Source: Psychrobacter sp.
GTDB taxonomy: Bacteria > Pseudomonadota > Gammaproteobacteria > Pseudomonadales > Moraxellaceae
Reading direction: 5' to 3'
Length of the DNA stretch: 37,143 nt
NCBI RefSeq assembly: GCF_030454045.1
Contig: NZ_JAKDJE010000025.1
Location: forward strand, 1 to 37,143
The position numbers and the translations under genes are program-made. Shown piece by piece: positions 25,657 to 33,224 of this stretch (position 1 is its first letter; each line of letters starts with the position of its first letter). The notes under the pieces are model-generated. The model worked only from the letters and a program-made list of their open reading frames with translations. It made no database searches and was not told where the DNA came from.

Positions 25657-26589
25657 TTACTGACCGGCGGTCTCTGCGACTGGCTGCTCAGGCGCGTCTG
25701 CATCTGAGGTCTGCATCGCAGATTCTGGTACAGCAAAATACTGTTGGTTGATTTTGTCATACGTACCATTGGCTTTTATATTGGCCAAAGATTGATTGAT
25801 CTTTGCTTGTAGCGGATCGCCTGGGCGTACTGCTATCGCAAAGTTATCATTGATATCAATCTCTTCACCTTTTAGTGCATATTTACTACCAGCAGGAGAG
25901 CTCAGCCACTCTATCGCAGGCAGCTTATCAGAGATCATCGCATCGACACGGTTTGACCCTAAATCTAAAAACGCATTGCTCAACGTATCATAAAGCTTCA
26001 TCTCAGCGTTTGGATATGTGTCTTCAAACCACTGTGATGAGATGGTCGAGCGCTGTGCGGCAATCGAGTGAGCGTCAATGTCGCTTTGCTTACTAGGATC
26101 AAAACTGCTGTCTTTTTTGGCCAAAAAAACCAAGGTATTGCTAAAGTATGGGGCGGTAAAGCTGACCTGCTCTGAACGCTCTGGCGTAACGGACATTGCT
26201 GCCACGATTGCATCGTACTTACCGGCTTTTAGACCAGGAATAATACCGTCCCAATCTTGCGCCACAATCTCGCAAGTCACTTGCAAATCCGCACAGAGGG
26301 CATTTGCGATCTCAACGTCAAAACCACCCAAGGTTCCATCGGCGTTGGTATAGTTGAAAGGGGCGTATGCGCCTTCAGTAGCGATGCGCAGTATGTCACC
26401 CTTCGTTGCTACCGCTGTCTCGCTCGCCTCAGTATTGGCATCATCTGCACTCTCTTGGCTATTGCTACAGCCAGCGATGGTAAAAATAGTCGCCAGTGCG
26501 AGCAATGGCACAGATAGACGACTGGTCTTCATAGCGCTAATAATAGATTTGCCAGTCGTAGCACAGGCTGAAAAACAGTGATTGCTCAT
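25657..26589 (-). CDS. Amino acid ABC transporter substrate-binding lipoprotein (paralogue 1)
   Basis: Extracytoplasmic binding protein of the family 3 (Lys/Arg/Orn/His-type) group. RIATEGAYAPFNYTNADG and VAQDWDGIIPGLKAGKYDAI are ligand-pocket segments, followed by MSVTPERSEQVSFTAPYF and a two-lobed pattern. The lipobox IAGC (Cys41) predicts lipid anchoring. I place the start at the ATG at 26589, with AAGG just upstream, giving 310 residues and an unusually long (about 20 residue) basic leader before the hydrophobic core; ATG 26532 (MKTSRLSV) is a shorter alternative but lacks a ribosome site. It is the last of three tandem paralogues. Ligand unproven, probably a basic amino acid. Confidence 0.88.
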   Translation of the reverse strand: MSNHCFSACATTGKSIISAMKTSRLSVPLLALATIFTIAGCSNSQESADDANTEASETAVATKGDILRIATEGAYAPFNYTNADGTLGGFDVEIANALCADLQVTCEIVAQDWDGIIPGLKAGKYDAIVAAMSVTPERSEQVSFTAPYFSNTLVFLAKKDSSFDPSKQSDIDAHSIAAQRSTISSQWFEDTYPNAEMKLYDTLSNAFLDLGSNRVDAMISDKLPAIEWLSSPAGSKYALKGEEIDINDNFAIAVRPGDPLQAKINQSLANIKANGTYDKINQQYFAVPESAMQTSDADAPEQPVAETAGQ

Positions 26590-26656
26590 GATCATCCTTG
26601 GGTTTTCTGAGGTAAACAACACTTTTAAAACAACGATCTATGCAAGTGACGTTGTA

Positions 26657-27562
26657 TTAGTTTGTGGCCGCTTCTGCTGGCATCTCTTCATCAACGACTA
26701 ATACTTCATCGACGCCATCAGTGACCGATGCTTTTTGTGCGGCAGCAGTCGAGCTGGTACCGAAGTAGCTGCCTGTGATTTGATCATACGTGCCGTTGTC
26801 TTTTAGCTCAGCCAATGCTGTGTTGAATTTGGCAATCAGTGGGTCGCCTTTACGGAAGGCAATACCCATCGCATCGTCATTGGTGCTGATCTCGTCACCT
26901 TTAACTTCATAGTCTTTGCCCGCGTCTGTTTTTAGCCAGTCAATACCAGTGACTTTATCAGACATCATCGCGCGTGCGCGACCTGAGGTTAGATCTAGGT
27001 AGGCATTGTCTTGGGTATCATACAGTTTGATGTCCGCATCTGCGTGCTCGTCCTGTAGATACTGCGATGAGACAGTAGAGCGCTGTGAGGCAATTGGTTG
27101 ACCTTTGAGCGAATCGATGCTGATATCGTCGCCTTTTTTACCAATCAAGATGATACCACTGTGAAAATAAGGGTCACTAAAATCGACCACTTCTTTACGT
27201 TCAGGGGTGATAGACATCCCTGCGATGGCGGCATCAAATTTTTGTGCGTTAAGCCCTGGAATCAAACCATCCCAATCTTGAGAGATGACTTCACATTCTG
27301 CTTTCATCTGTGCACATAATGCGTCAACCAACTCAATCTCATAGCCAATCAGTTTGCCATCAGCATCTGTGTAGCTAAAAGGCTTGTAGCTTGATTCTGT
27401 CGCGATTTTGATGTTCATAGGTGCTTCAGTCGCGGTGTCCGCGTCAGCGCTTTCTGCTGGTGCTGAGCTATCGTTACAACCTGCCAGCAGTAACATGGCG
27501 GCGCTAAGCGGTGCTAGCCACAATGCTTTTTTGCTCATTGATGATGTTATTGAAAGTGTCAT
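26657..27562 (-). CDS. Amino acid ABC transporter substrate-binding lipoprotein (paralogue 2)
   Basis: 301-residue family 3 binding protein with lipobox LAGC (Cys29). Pocket blocks are KIATESSYKPFSYTDADG, ISQDWDGLIPGLNAQKFDA and MSITPERKEVVDFSDPYF. It is the most divergent of the three: ESSYKPFSY replaces EGAYxPFNY, EIELVDALC replaces DVxxANALC, and an acidic C-terminal tail of about 30 residues is added. This suggests a different ligand preference. AAGGA nine bases before the ATG at 27562 supports the start. Gaps are 129 bases to paralogue 3 and 67 to paralogue 1. Confidence 0.88.
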   Translation of the reverse strand: MTLSITSSMSKKALWLAPLSAAMLLLAGCNDSSAPAESADADTATEAPMNIKIATESSYKPFSYTDADGKLIGYEIELVDALCAQMKAECEVISQDWDGLIPGLNAQKFDAAIAGMSITPERKEVVDFSDPYFHSGIILIGKKGDDISIDSLKGQPIASQRSTVSSQYLQDEHADADIKLYDTQDNAYLDLTSGRARAMMSDKVTGIDWLKTDAGKDYEVKGDEISTNDDAMGIAFRKGDPLIAKFNTALAELKDNGTYDQITGSYFGTSSTAAAQKASVTDGVDEVLVVDEEMPAEAATN

Positions 27563-27691
27563 ACTTATTATTCCTTAATATAGTTACCAGCCATATCGTC
27601 ACTTATTACGTGCTGCTTGATGCCTCATTGAGCGCCACTTACTCAGTACTTGTCAGTGGCGCGCGTATTCGCAGCAATCTTTAGTGAGTCA

Positions 27692-28489
27692 TTATTGACC
27701 AAAGTTTTGCTGCTCAAGACGGGCAAGCTCACCGTTGCTACGGATTTCGCTCAATGCTTTATCAAACTCCGCTTTGAGTCCATCACCTTTACGCACGGCA
27801 ATAGCAATATTGTCATCGTTATCAATCTCATCACCAACGATACCGAATCCTTCTTTATTGTCAGCGAGCCATGATTTGGCAGAGACCTTCTCAGCCAGTA
27901 CCGCATCGCTACGACCAGACTTTAGATCCAAGTAAGCATTGTCATAGTTGTCATATAGCTGGACGGTATTGCCGTCTTTGCCTTCGTAGTTATCTTGTAG
28001 ATAAGCGCCTGGCGTGGTAGAACGCTGACCGCCAAGCGTGACATTTTGGATCGCCATTGGATCAAAACTGCCATCGTTATTGGTGAGCCAGACCATGGTA
28101 TTGGCAAAATACGGCTCGCTAAAATCTACTTTTTCTTGGCGCTCAGCAGTGATGGACATACCTGCGATAACGGCGTCATATTTTTGTGCCAATAGACCTG
28201 GGATAATACCGTCCCAATCCTGTGCTACGATTTCACAGTTGGCTTGCATCTGCTCACACAAGGCATTGGCAACATCGACATCAAAACCGCTCAAGCTACC
28301 ATCAGCGTTGGTATAGTTAAATGGAGGATAAGCGCCTTCGGTGGCGATACGGATGGTTTGGCCAGTGGTTTCTGCCGCAGGTGCATCGGCATTGGCTTCG
28401 GTAGTTTCATCGGCAGGTTGACTACAAGCGCTTAGCATGAGCGCAGCAGAGACGGTCATCGATGACCATAATAGACGAGGGTTCGACAT
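27692..28489 (-). CDS. Amino acid ABC transporter substrate-binding lipoprotein (paralogue 3)
   Basis: 265-residue family 3 binding protein, closest in sequence to paralogue 1: RIATEGAYPPFNYTNADG, IVAQDWDGIIPGLLAQKYDA, MSITAERQEKVDFSEPYF. Lipobox LSAC (Cys22). The open frame extends to an ATG at 28564, but AAGGA at 28498-28502 is correctly spaced for the ATG at 28489 (or 28492), and this start opens directly with a signal peptide. It is first of the three in transcription order and lies 303 bases downstream of the ATPase gene. Confidence 0.9.
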   Translation of the reverse strand: MSNPRLLWSSMTVSAALMLSACSQPADETTEANADAPAAETTGQTIRIATEGAYPPFNYTNADGSLSGFDVDVANALCEQMQANCEIVAQDWDGIIPGLLAQKYDAVIAGMSITAERQEKVDFSEPYFANTMVWLTNNDGSFDPMAIQNVTLGGQRSTTPGAYLQDNYEGKDGNTVQLYDNYDNAYLDLKSGRSDAVLAEKVSAKSWLADNKEGFGIVGDEIDNDDNIAIAVRKGDGLKAEFDKALSEIRSNGELARLEQQNFGQ

Positions 28490-28792
28490 CATATGTTCCT
28501 TAAATTCTGATGGGTATGGATATGGGGTTCTGATACTTTGTCCTCTGACGTCCCTGCCAGACAAGCAATATAGATAGCAGAATAGATAGGCCGCCGTTCA
28601 AATGGACGGCCTATAAACCTTTTGATAATACCTGAGTAAAAAATCAAAAACAAACGTTTTGCATACTCACCGTGACTATTGGGCAATAAAGGGTAAACAA
28701 TAGTTACGCTATAGTGATTTTTATATTTGGTAGGCCTTGACGGCAGTAGTCATCTACCACCATCTGGTTTCTAATGTCTGATGTGGGCAGGA
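28490..28792. other. Leader region between ABC ATPase and binding proteins
   Basis: 303 bases without a gene. A hairpin with stem ATAGGCCG/CGGCCTAT (about 28584-28614) lies about 100 bases before the binding-protein start and lacks a T run on the minus strand, so it may be a 5-prime leader structure. AT-rich -10-like boxes lie just upstream of it (TATTAT near 28625). The binding proteins probably have their own promoter here. Confidence 0.45.
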
Positions 28793-29590
28793 TTAGTGCG
28801 GACGATGAGAGGCCATAAAGTCTTTGACACGCTCTGATGTCGGATTGTCAAAGACTTGCTCAGGTGTGCCAATCTCTTCAACCACCCCTTGATGCAAAAA
28901 GACCACTTTGCTTGATACTTCACGGGCAAAGCGCATCTCATGAGTGACGATCAGCATAGTGCGACCCTCTTCTGCCAGCTCTCGCATCACAGCCAGTACT
29001 TCATTGACCAACTCAGGGTCTAGCGCTGAGGTTGGCTCATCAAATAACAGCACTTGCGGCTGCATGGCAAGCGCGCGCGCAATGGCAACCCGCTGACGCT
29101 GACCACCAGATAAGTTCGCTGGATAGGCGTCTTTTTTATCGAGCAAACCGACTTTGTCGAGCAGTTGTTCAGCATCACTAATCGCTTGGGCTTTTTTAAT
29201 TTTAAGCACCTGCGTTGGACCCTCAATAATATTTTGCAAAATCGTCTTATGTGGCCACAAGTTAAAGTTTTGGAAGACGAACCCAACGCGAGCACGCAAG
29301 CTCTCTAACTGCTTCACATCCGCCGCTTGCAGCTCACCTGATCTGGCAGGTTTTAGCATGAGCTCTTCGTTACCGATCAGGATACGACCTTGATTGGGAT
29401 TTTCGAGCAAATTAATGCAGCGCAGCAAGGTTGATTTACCTGAGCCCGATGAGCCCAAAATAGAGATAACATCACCGTCATAGGCAGTGAGAGATACCCC
29501 TTTGAGTACTTCTAATGAGCCATAGCTTTTATGGATGTCTTGTAAGTCTAAGGCGATAGGCCGAGTCGGGTTTTTTGCAGTATCAAGCAT
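28793..29590 (-). CDS. Polar amino acid ABC transporter ATP-binding protein (HisP/ArtP-like)
   Basis: 265-residue cytoplasmic ATPase: Walker A GSSGSGKSTLLR, Q-loop FQNFNLWPHKT, signature LSGGQRQRVAIARAL, Walker B LLFDEPTSALDPEL and switch His in VTHEMRFA. The stretch around IGNEELMLKPARSGELQAADVKQL, between Walker A and the Q-loop, is the insertion typical of histidine/arginine importers. GGAAG lies about eleven bases before the ATG. It is the only ATPase near the two permeases and three binding proteins, so it presumably serves all of them. Confidence 0.92.
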   Translation of the reverse strand: MLDTAKNPTRPIALDLQDIHKSYGSLEVLKGVSLTAYDGDVISILGSSGSGKSTLLRCINLLENPNQGRILIGNEELMLKPARSGELQAADVKQLESLRARVGFVFQNFNLWPHKTILQNIIEGPTQVLKIKKAQAISDAEQLLDKVGLLDKKDAYPANLSGGQRQRVAIARALAMQPQVLLFDEPTSALDPELVNEVLAVMRELAEEGRTMLIVTHEMRFAREVSSKVVFLHQGVVEEIGTPEQVFDNPTSERVKDFMASHRPH

Positions 29591-29944
29591 GGTTCAGCAG
29601 ACTTCCAATAAATATGAGTGAAAACACGAATAAAAATAAATAAGAGCTGTATATTATAAATAAGAGCTATACAGTATCAGCATCTATAGCATTATTATGC
29701 TAATGCTACGCCTGAGCAGGCCAAGAGAAAAATGCCATATTGTCTCTTATTACACAGTAAAAAGGCAAATCTTGTGTTTAACCAGTCAGTTAATCAGTAC
29801 TGGATAACTGACTGGCACAAAAAAGCCCAGACCATATTTATCGCTCTGGGCTTTATTTTATCACTTTCGCGTGCCAGACGTTGTTTTATCTGATAATGCT
29901 ATATTGACCAACACACTATCATAGCGTTTGGCGCGCCATAAAAC
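29591..29944. other. Intergenic region with two stacked hairpins
   Basis: 354 bases between the ATPase gene and the small lipoprotein gene. It contains a perfect inverted repeat CCAGTCAGTTA (29782-29792) / TAACTGACTGG (29805-29815) with a 12-base loop and no T run, next to the terminator at 29817-29854. The left part is AT-rich and probably holds the ATPase promoter, which I could not fix. Confidence 0.55.
29817..29854. terminator. Terminator of the small lipoprotein gene
   Basis: AAAGCCCAG (29822-29830) pairs with CTGGGCTTT (29846-29854); the minus-strand T run extends to 29817. It lies about 90 bases past the lipoprotein stop. Confidence 0.85.
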
Positions 29945-30244
29945 TTAGTACGTCGATACATGCTCTGAATCTTCCGTGCCATCGAGCACTTCTGCCTCAT
30001 CAGCGGTTGCCACAGCCACATCATCCCCTGTACTAACAGCCATACCGTCATCAGCGCTAGCAACGGCGATGTCATCAGAACTGGTTGCTGTCGCATTCTC
30101 TTCAACGTTGGTTTGGGCGTCAACGCTTGTATTCGCTTGCGTCTCCATTGGTGTCTCATCTTTGCTACAAGCACTTAGCGCAAGCACCCCTGCAACCAAG
30201 CCAACCGTCATCCAGTTTTTGTATGTCATGTTTTTAGTCGTCAT
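29945..30244 (-). CDS. Small acidic lipoprotein
   Basis: 99 residues. A signal peptide with lipobox LSAC (Cys26) is followed by a low-complexity, strongly acidic Ala/Val/Thr/Asp region with a degenerate repeat of the form DDxxVAxAD (DDIAVASADD, DDVAVATADE). No cysteines follow the lipid-modified one, and I see no enzymatic motif. GGAG about eight bases before the ATG supports the start. It is a stand-alone gene between terminator and proA, transcribed divergently from proA. Function unknown; it may be an envelope spacer or a metal- or cation-interacting lipoprotein, which is speculation. Confidence 0.75.
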   Translation of the reverse strand: MTTKNMTYKNWMTVGLVAGVLALSACSKDETPMETQANTSVDAQTNVEENATATSSDDIAVASADDGMAVSTGDDVAVATADEAEVLDGTEDSEHVSTY

Positions 30245-30644
30245 CGTTATTCTCCATTACTTGTCATATGATTCAGCGTCATTTGTTGATAGTGCCGTTT
30301 TCTTAGTGCCTACTATACTGATGATACATCGCAGCTACCTTAGTATTTACAGCGCAGTTCTGTTAAAGGCACGTAAACACGGCTCACAAAACATTTGAAG
30401 CAACCCTTTTTAAACACTAGGAAATAAGCTTTAAAACACCCCTTTGTAAAGTCACTTTGATGCTTTGTAAAGCGGGTTCTGTTCACAAAATCATCTTTAC
30501 TATCGCCGCAATCTCCTCTATGTTAAATAGCATAATGACCTATGGACCGCTAAATAGGCATTCAAAACTGATTTTTTGCTAAATTTTCGCCTTTTTAGGC
30601 GCTTTTATTTATATAAAACTGATATCACATAAGGAGAATAATTG
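30245..30644. other. Divergent lipoprotein / proA intergenic region
   Basis: 400 bases without a gene. CTTTGTAAAG occurs twice (30442-30451 and 30463-30472), 21 bases or two helical turns apart. A short hairpin CGCC-N6-GGCG (30588-30601) followed by a T-rich stretch lies 31 bases before the proA Shine-Dalgarno and might attenuate transcription. Promoters were not fixed. Confidence 0.5.
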
Positions 30645-31946
30645 ATGAGTCAAGCAAATACGACGGATATTACCACCTACATGCAGTCTGTTGGCAAGCA
30701 AGCCAGAGCCGCTTCTCGTGCGCTCGCGGCAGCCAATACAGGCGACAAAAACGTCGCACTCATGGCCATTCATGATGAGCTAGTCAATGCCAAGCCAGAT
30801 ATTTTGGCAGCCAATAAAATCGATATGGACAACGGTCACAAAAACGAGCTTGATAGCGCTCTGCTCGATCGCTTGGAATTAAACGAAGCACGATTCAACG
30901 CTATGCTCCAAGGCCTAAAAGACGTGGCGAGCCTGCCTGATCCAATCGGCGAAGTGACGGATATGACTTATCAGCCATCAGGGATTCATTTGGGCAAAAT
31001 GCGTGTGCCACTGGGCGTCGTTGGCATGATTTATGAATCGCGTCCTAACGTAACCTTAGAAGCTGCTTCACTGGCACTAAAATCAGGCAACGCCATCATC
31101 TTACGCGGTGGCTCTGAAGCGTTTGAATCCAATCAAGCGATTGCTAAATGCATCATAAAAGGGCTTGGCCACACGGATCTCTCTGAGCACAGCGTTCAAG
31201 TATTACAAACGACCGATCGAGCTGCTGTTGGTGAGCTGATCACCATGACTGAATATGTCGATGTTATCGTGCCACGTGGCGGCAAAGGTCTGATTGAGCG
31301 TATTAGCAACGACGCCCGCGTCCCTGTGATCAAGCATCTAGATGGTAACTGCCATACCTTTATCGATAGCGATGCGGATCCTGAGATTGCCATCAAAGTC
31401 AGTGTTAATGCCAAAACCCATCGTTATGGTACGTGCAACACGATGGAAACGCTGCTGATTGATGCCTCTATCGCCAAAGATTTACTGCCCAAGATTGCCA
31501 CCGCCATCATTGAAGCCGATGACGCGATGCAGCTACGTGTAGACGATAGCGCCCAAAGCATCTTAGCCGATGTGATCACCTTAAACGGTCACTTGTCTGC
31601 TGCTACCTCTGAGGACTGGGATACAGAATATCTTGCCCCTATTCTTGCGGTCAAAGTCGTCGACGGTATTGATGAAGCCATTGAGCATATCAATACACAT
31701 GGCAGCCATCATACCGATGTCATCATCACGGACAACTATACCAAATCGCAACGCTTCATTCGTGAAGTGGACTCAGCGAGCGTCATGATTAACGCCTCTA
31801 GCCGTTTTGCTGATGGCTTTGAATATGGTCTTGGTGCTGAGATTGGCATCTCAACGGACAAAATCCATGCGCGCGGCCCAGTGGGTCTTGAAGGTTTGAC
31901 CTCGCAAAAATGGATCGTCTATGGTCATGGTGAAGTACGTGCATAA
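30645..31946 (+). CDS. proA: Gamma-glutamyl phosphate reductase
   Basis: Second step of proline synthesis: reduces gamma-glutamyl phosphate to glutamate semialdehyde with NADPH. The 433-residue aldehyde-dehydrogenase-like protein shows PLGVVGMIYESRPNVT, the RGGSEAF loop, VPRGGKGLIERI, HLDGNCH and the catalytic Cys264 in RYGTCNTMETLL, ending in GLTSQKW. The frame can open with TTG at 30642, but AAGGAG at 30631-30636 is eight bases before the ATG at 30645, which I prefer. proB is not in the window. Confidence 0.96.
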   Translation: MSQANTTDITTYMQSVGKQARAASRALAAANTGDKNVALMAIHDELVNAKPDILAANKIDMDNGHKNELDSALLDRLELNEARFNAMLQGLKDVASLPDPIGEVTDMTYQPSGIHLGKMRVPLGVVGMIYESRPNVTLEAASLALKSGNAIILRGGSEAFESNQAIAKCIIKGLGHTDLSEHSVQVLQTTDRAAVGELITMTEYVDVIVPRGGKGLIERISNDARVPVIKHLDGNCHTFIDSDADPEIAIKVSVNAKTHRYGTCNTMETLLIDASIAKDLLPKIATAIIEADDAMQLRVDDSAQSILADVITLNGHLSAATSEDWDTEYLAPILAVKVVDGIDEAIEHINTHGSHHTDVIITDNYTKSQRFIREVDSASVMINASSRFADGFEYGLGAEIGISTDKIHARGPVGLEGLTSQKWIVYGHGEVRA

Positions 31947-31982
31947 CTAAATCTGTATTCATGATTGAATCGAGAGTTTGAG

Positions 31983-32011
31983 AACGTCGGCCATTGTGCT
32001 GGCGTTTTTTT
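31983..32011 (+). terminator. Probable proA terminator
   Basis: GCCA (31990-31993) pairs with TGGC (32000-32003), extended by AAC/GTT across a bulge, and is followed by seven T. The stem is short, so it may be leaky and allow some transcription into the RNase gene. Confidence 0.5.
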
Positions 32012-32068
32012 ATGATAATCATAGCTATCTATATTACGGACATCTAAACAATAAGGAGCAGTGCCATC

Positions 32069-32812
32069 ATGCAAAGCGGCAAGATTAAACATTGGAATCA
32101 CGAAAAAGGCTATGGCTTTATCGATGTCGATGATCAAGATGAGGACGTGTTTTTTCATATTAGCAAAGTAAGTTTGGCGGAGCCGATAGCGGTTGGTCGA
32201 CGTGTCTATTTCACGAGTAGTCGCAATGATAAAAACCAATTGCGTGCCACCAAAGTGACGTCAGCCATACTCAGCATTGAACCAGATACTGCACCAAATA
32301 CACCAAGGCAGATGCCCAATAATAGCAAACGAGATAATCACAGCCGCCCCTCAAATCGCAACCATCAAAACACTCGTCAAAATAGCTCTCGCAACAAGAG
32401 AAGCCTAGGCAGTACCCTATTTAGCCTCATTGCCATTATCGCTGTCGCTGTCTACTTCTTTGGTGATTTAGGCTCGACGTTATCTCAGTATACGTCTGAC
32501 AATGCCAGTCAAGTCGCCACAACTGATACAACGACCACTAGCATCACAGGCGATGCACAAGTCAATAAGACAATTGCGTTGATTCAACAAGGCGGGCCAT
32601 ATCCTTATCCCAATAAAGATGGCACAACGTTTTATAACCGTGAAGGCAGACTACCCGCCCAGTCGCAAGGCTACTACCGTGAATACACCGTACCCACCCC
32701 TGGCGTCTCCCATCGCGGTGCGCGGCGTATCGTCACAGGTGGTCGCCCGCCCACTGTTTATTACTTAACCGTCGATCACTATGACAGTTTTCAAAAGCTT
32801 GAGGTGCACTAA
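32069..32812 (+). CDS. Cold-shock domain / transmembrane / guanyl-specific ribonuclease fusion protein
   Basis: 247 residues in three parts. Residues 1-65 are a cold-shock domain with RNP1 KGYGFI (13-18) and RNP2 VFFHIS (27-32). Residues about 70-112 are a polar Asn/Arg/Ser linker ending in RNKR, followed by one hydrophobic segment (about 113-133). After a Thr/Ser linker, residues 165-247 match the RNase Sa/barnase (N1/T1) fold. Aligned by eye with RNase Sa, the guanine-binding Asn190, Arg191 and Glu192 (FYNREG), catalytic Glu205 (YREYTV), Arg216 and Arg220 (HRGARRI), and His237-Tyr238 (DHY) are all kept. The RNase Sa disulphide cysteines are absent. Positive residues before the membrane segment predict the cold-shock domain in the cytoplasm and the RNase outside. 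AAGGAG (32053-32058) precedes the ATG by ten bases. A barstar-like gene follows immediately. Confidence 0.85.
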   Translation: MQSGKIKHWNHEKGYGFIDVDDQDEDVFFHISKVSLAEPIAVGRRVYFTSSRNDKNQLRATKVTSAILSIEPDTAPNTPRQMPNNSKRDNHSRPSNRNHQNTRQNSSRNKRSLGSTLFSLIAIIAVAVYFFGDLGSTLSQYTSDNASQVATTDTTTTSITGDAQVNKTIALIQQGGPYPYPNKDGTTFYNREGRLPAQSQGYYREYTVPTPGVSHRGARRIVTGGRPPTVYYLTVDHYDSFQKLEVH

Positions 32813-32813
32813 C

Positions 32814-33218
32814 ATGAAACAAGCAAATATGAAACAAGAAGCCATGAATCAGAAAGATACGAGCCAAGCCATCCACTATGTCAGTCAAGACTCCATTAAC
32901 CAAAACGGTACAGCGCTATCTGCCGTCATTCCTACTCAGGCTGTTACCATACCCGCGTGTGACACACTGGACAAAACCACGCTATTGACGAGTCTGGCGC
33001 GTGCCTGCCACTTCCCCAGCTATTTTTCACACAATTGGGACAGTGCATGGGACTGTCTGACAGACAGCGATGTGCGGCACTTAGTGCTTGATTTGACGGT
33101 AATAAAAAAGATAAACACCGAAGATTTCAATATCTTTAAAAGCATTATAGAAGATGCTTATAGCGACTTTGGCAAGCCGCAACTGTGGATTATTGTGCCC
33201 TTTGAGAATGACACTTAG
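32814..33218 (+). CDS. Barstar-family ribonuclease inhibitor
   Basis: 134 residues, probably the inhibitor of the RNase domain encoded just upstream. The core HFPSYFSHNWDSAWDCLTD (66-84) matches the barnase-binding helix of barstar: Asp76, Trp79 and Asp80 correspond to barstar Asp35, Trp38 and Asp39. It ends with the family strand QLWIIVPF. A polar leader of about 45 residues with no signal peptide indicates a cytoplasmic protein. The ATG at 32814 lies one base after the RNase stop, and its Shine-Dalgarno GAGGTG (32801-32806) is inside the end of the RNase gene, so translation is coupled. The longer frame from 32781 would overlap the RNase gene and is less likely. Confidence 0.88.
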   Translation: MKQANMKQEAMNQKDTSQAIHYVSQDSINQNGTALSAVIPTQAVTIPACDTLDKTTLLTSLARACHFPSYFSHNWDSAWDCLTDSDVRHLVLDLTVIKKINTEDFNIFKSIIEDAYSDFGKPQLWIIVPFENDT

Positions 33219-33224
33219 CGGTGA

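Noticed and set aside
32781..32813. Longer barstar starting at 32781
   Set aside because: This start overlaps the RNase coding end and lacks a ribosome site; GAGGTG is placed for the ATG at 32814.
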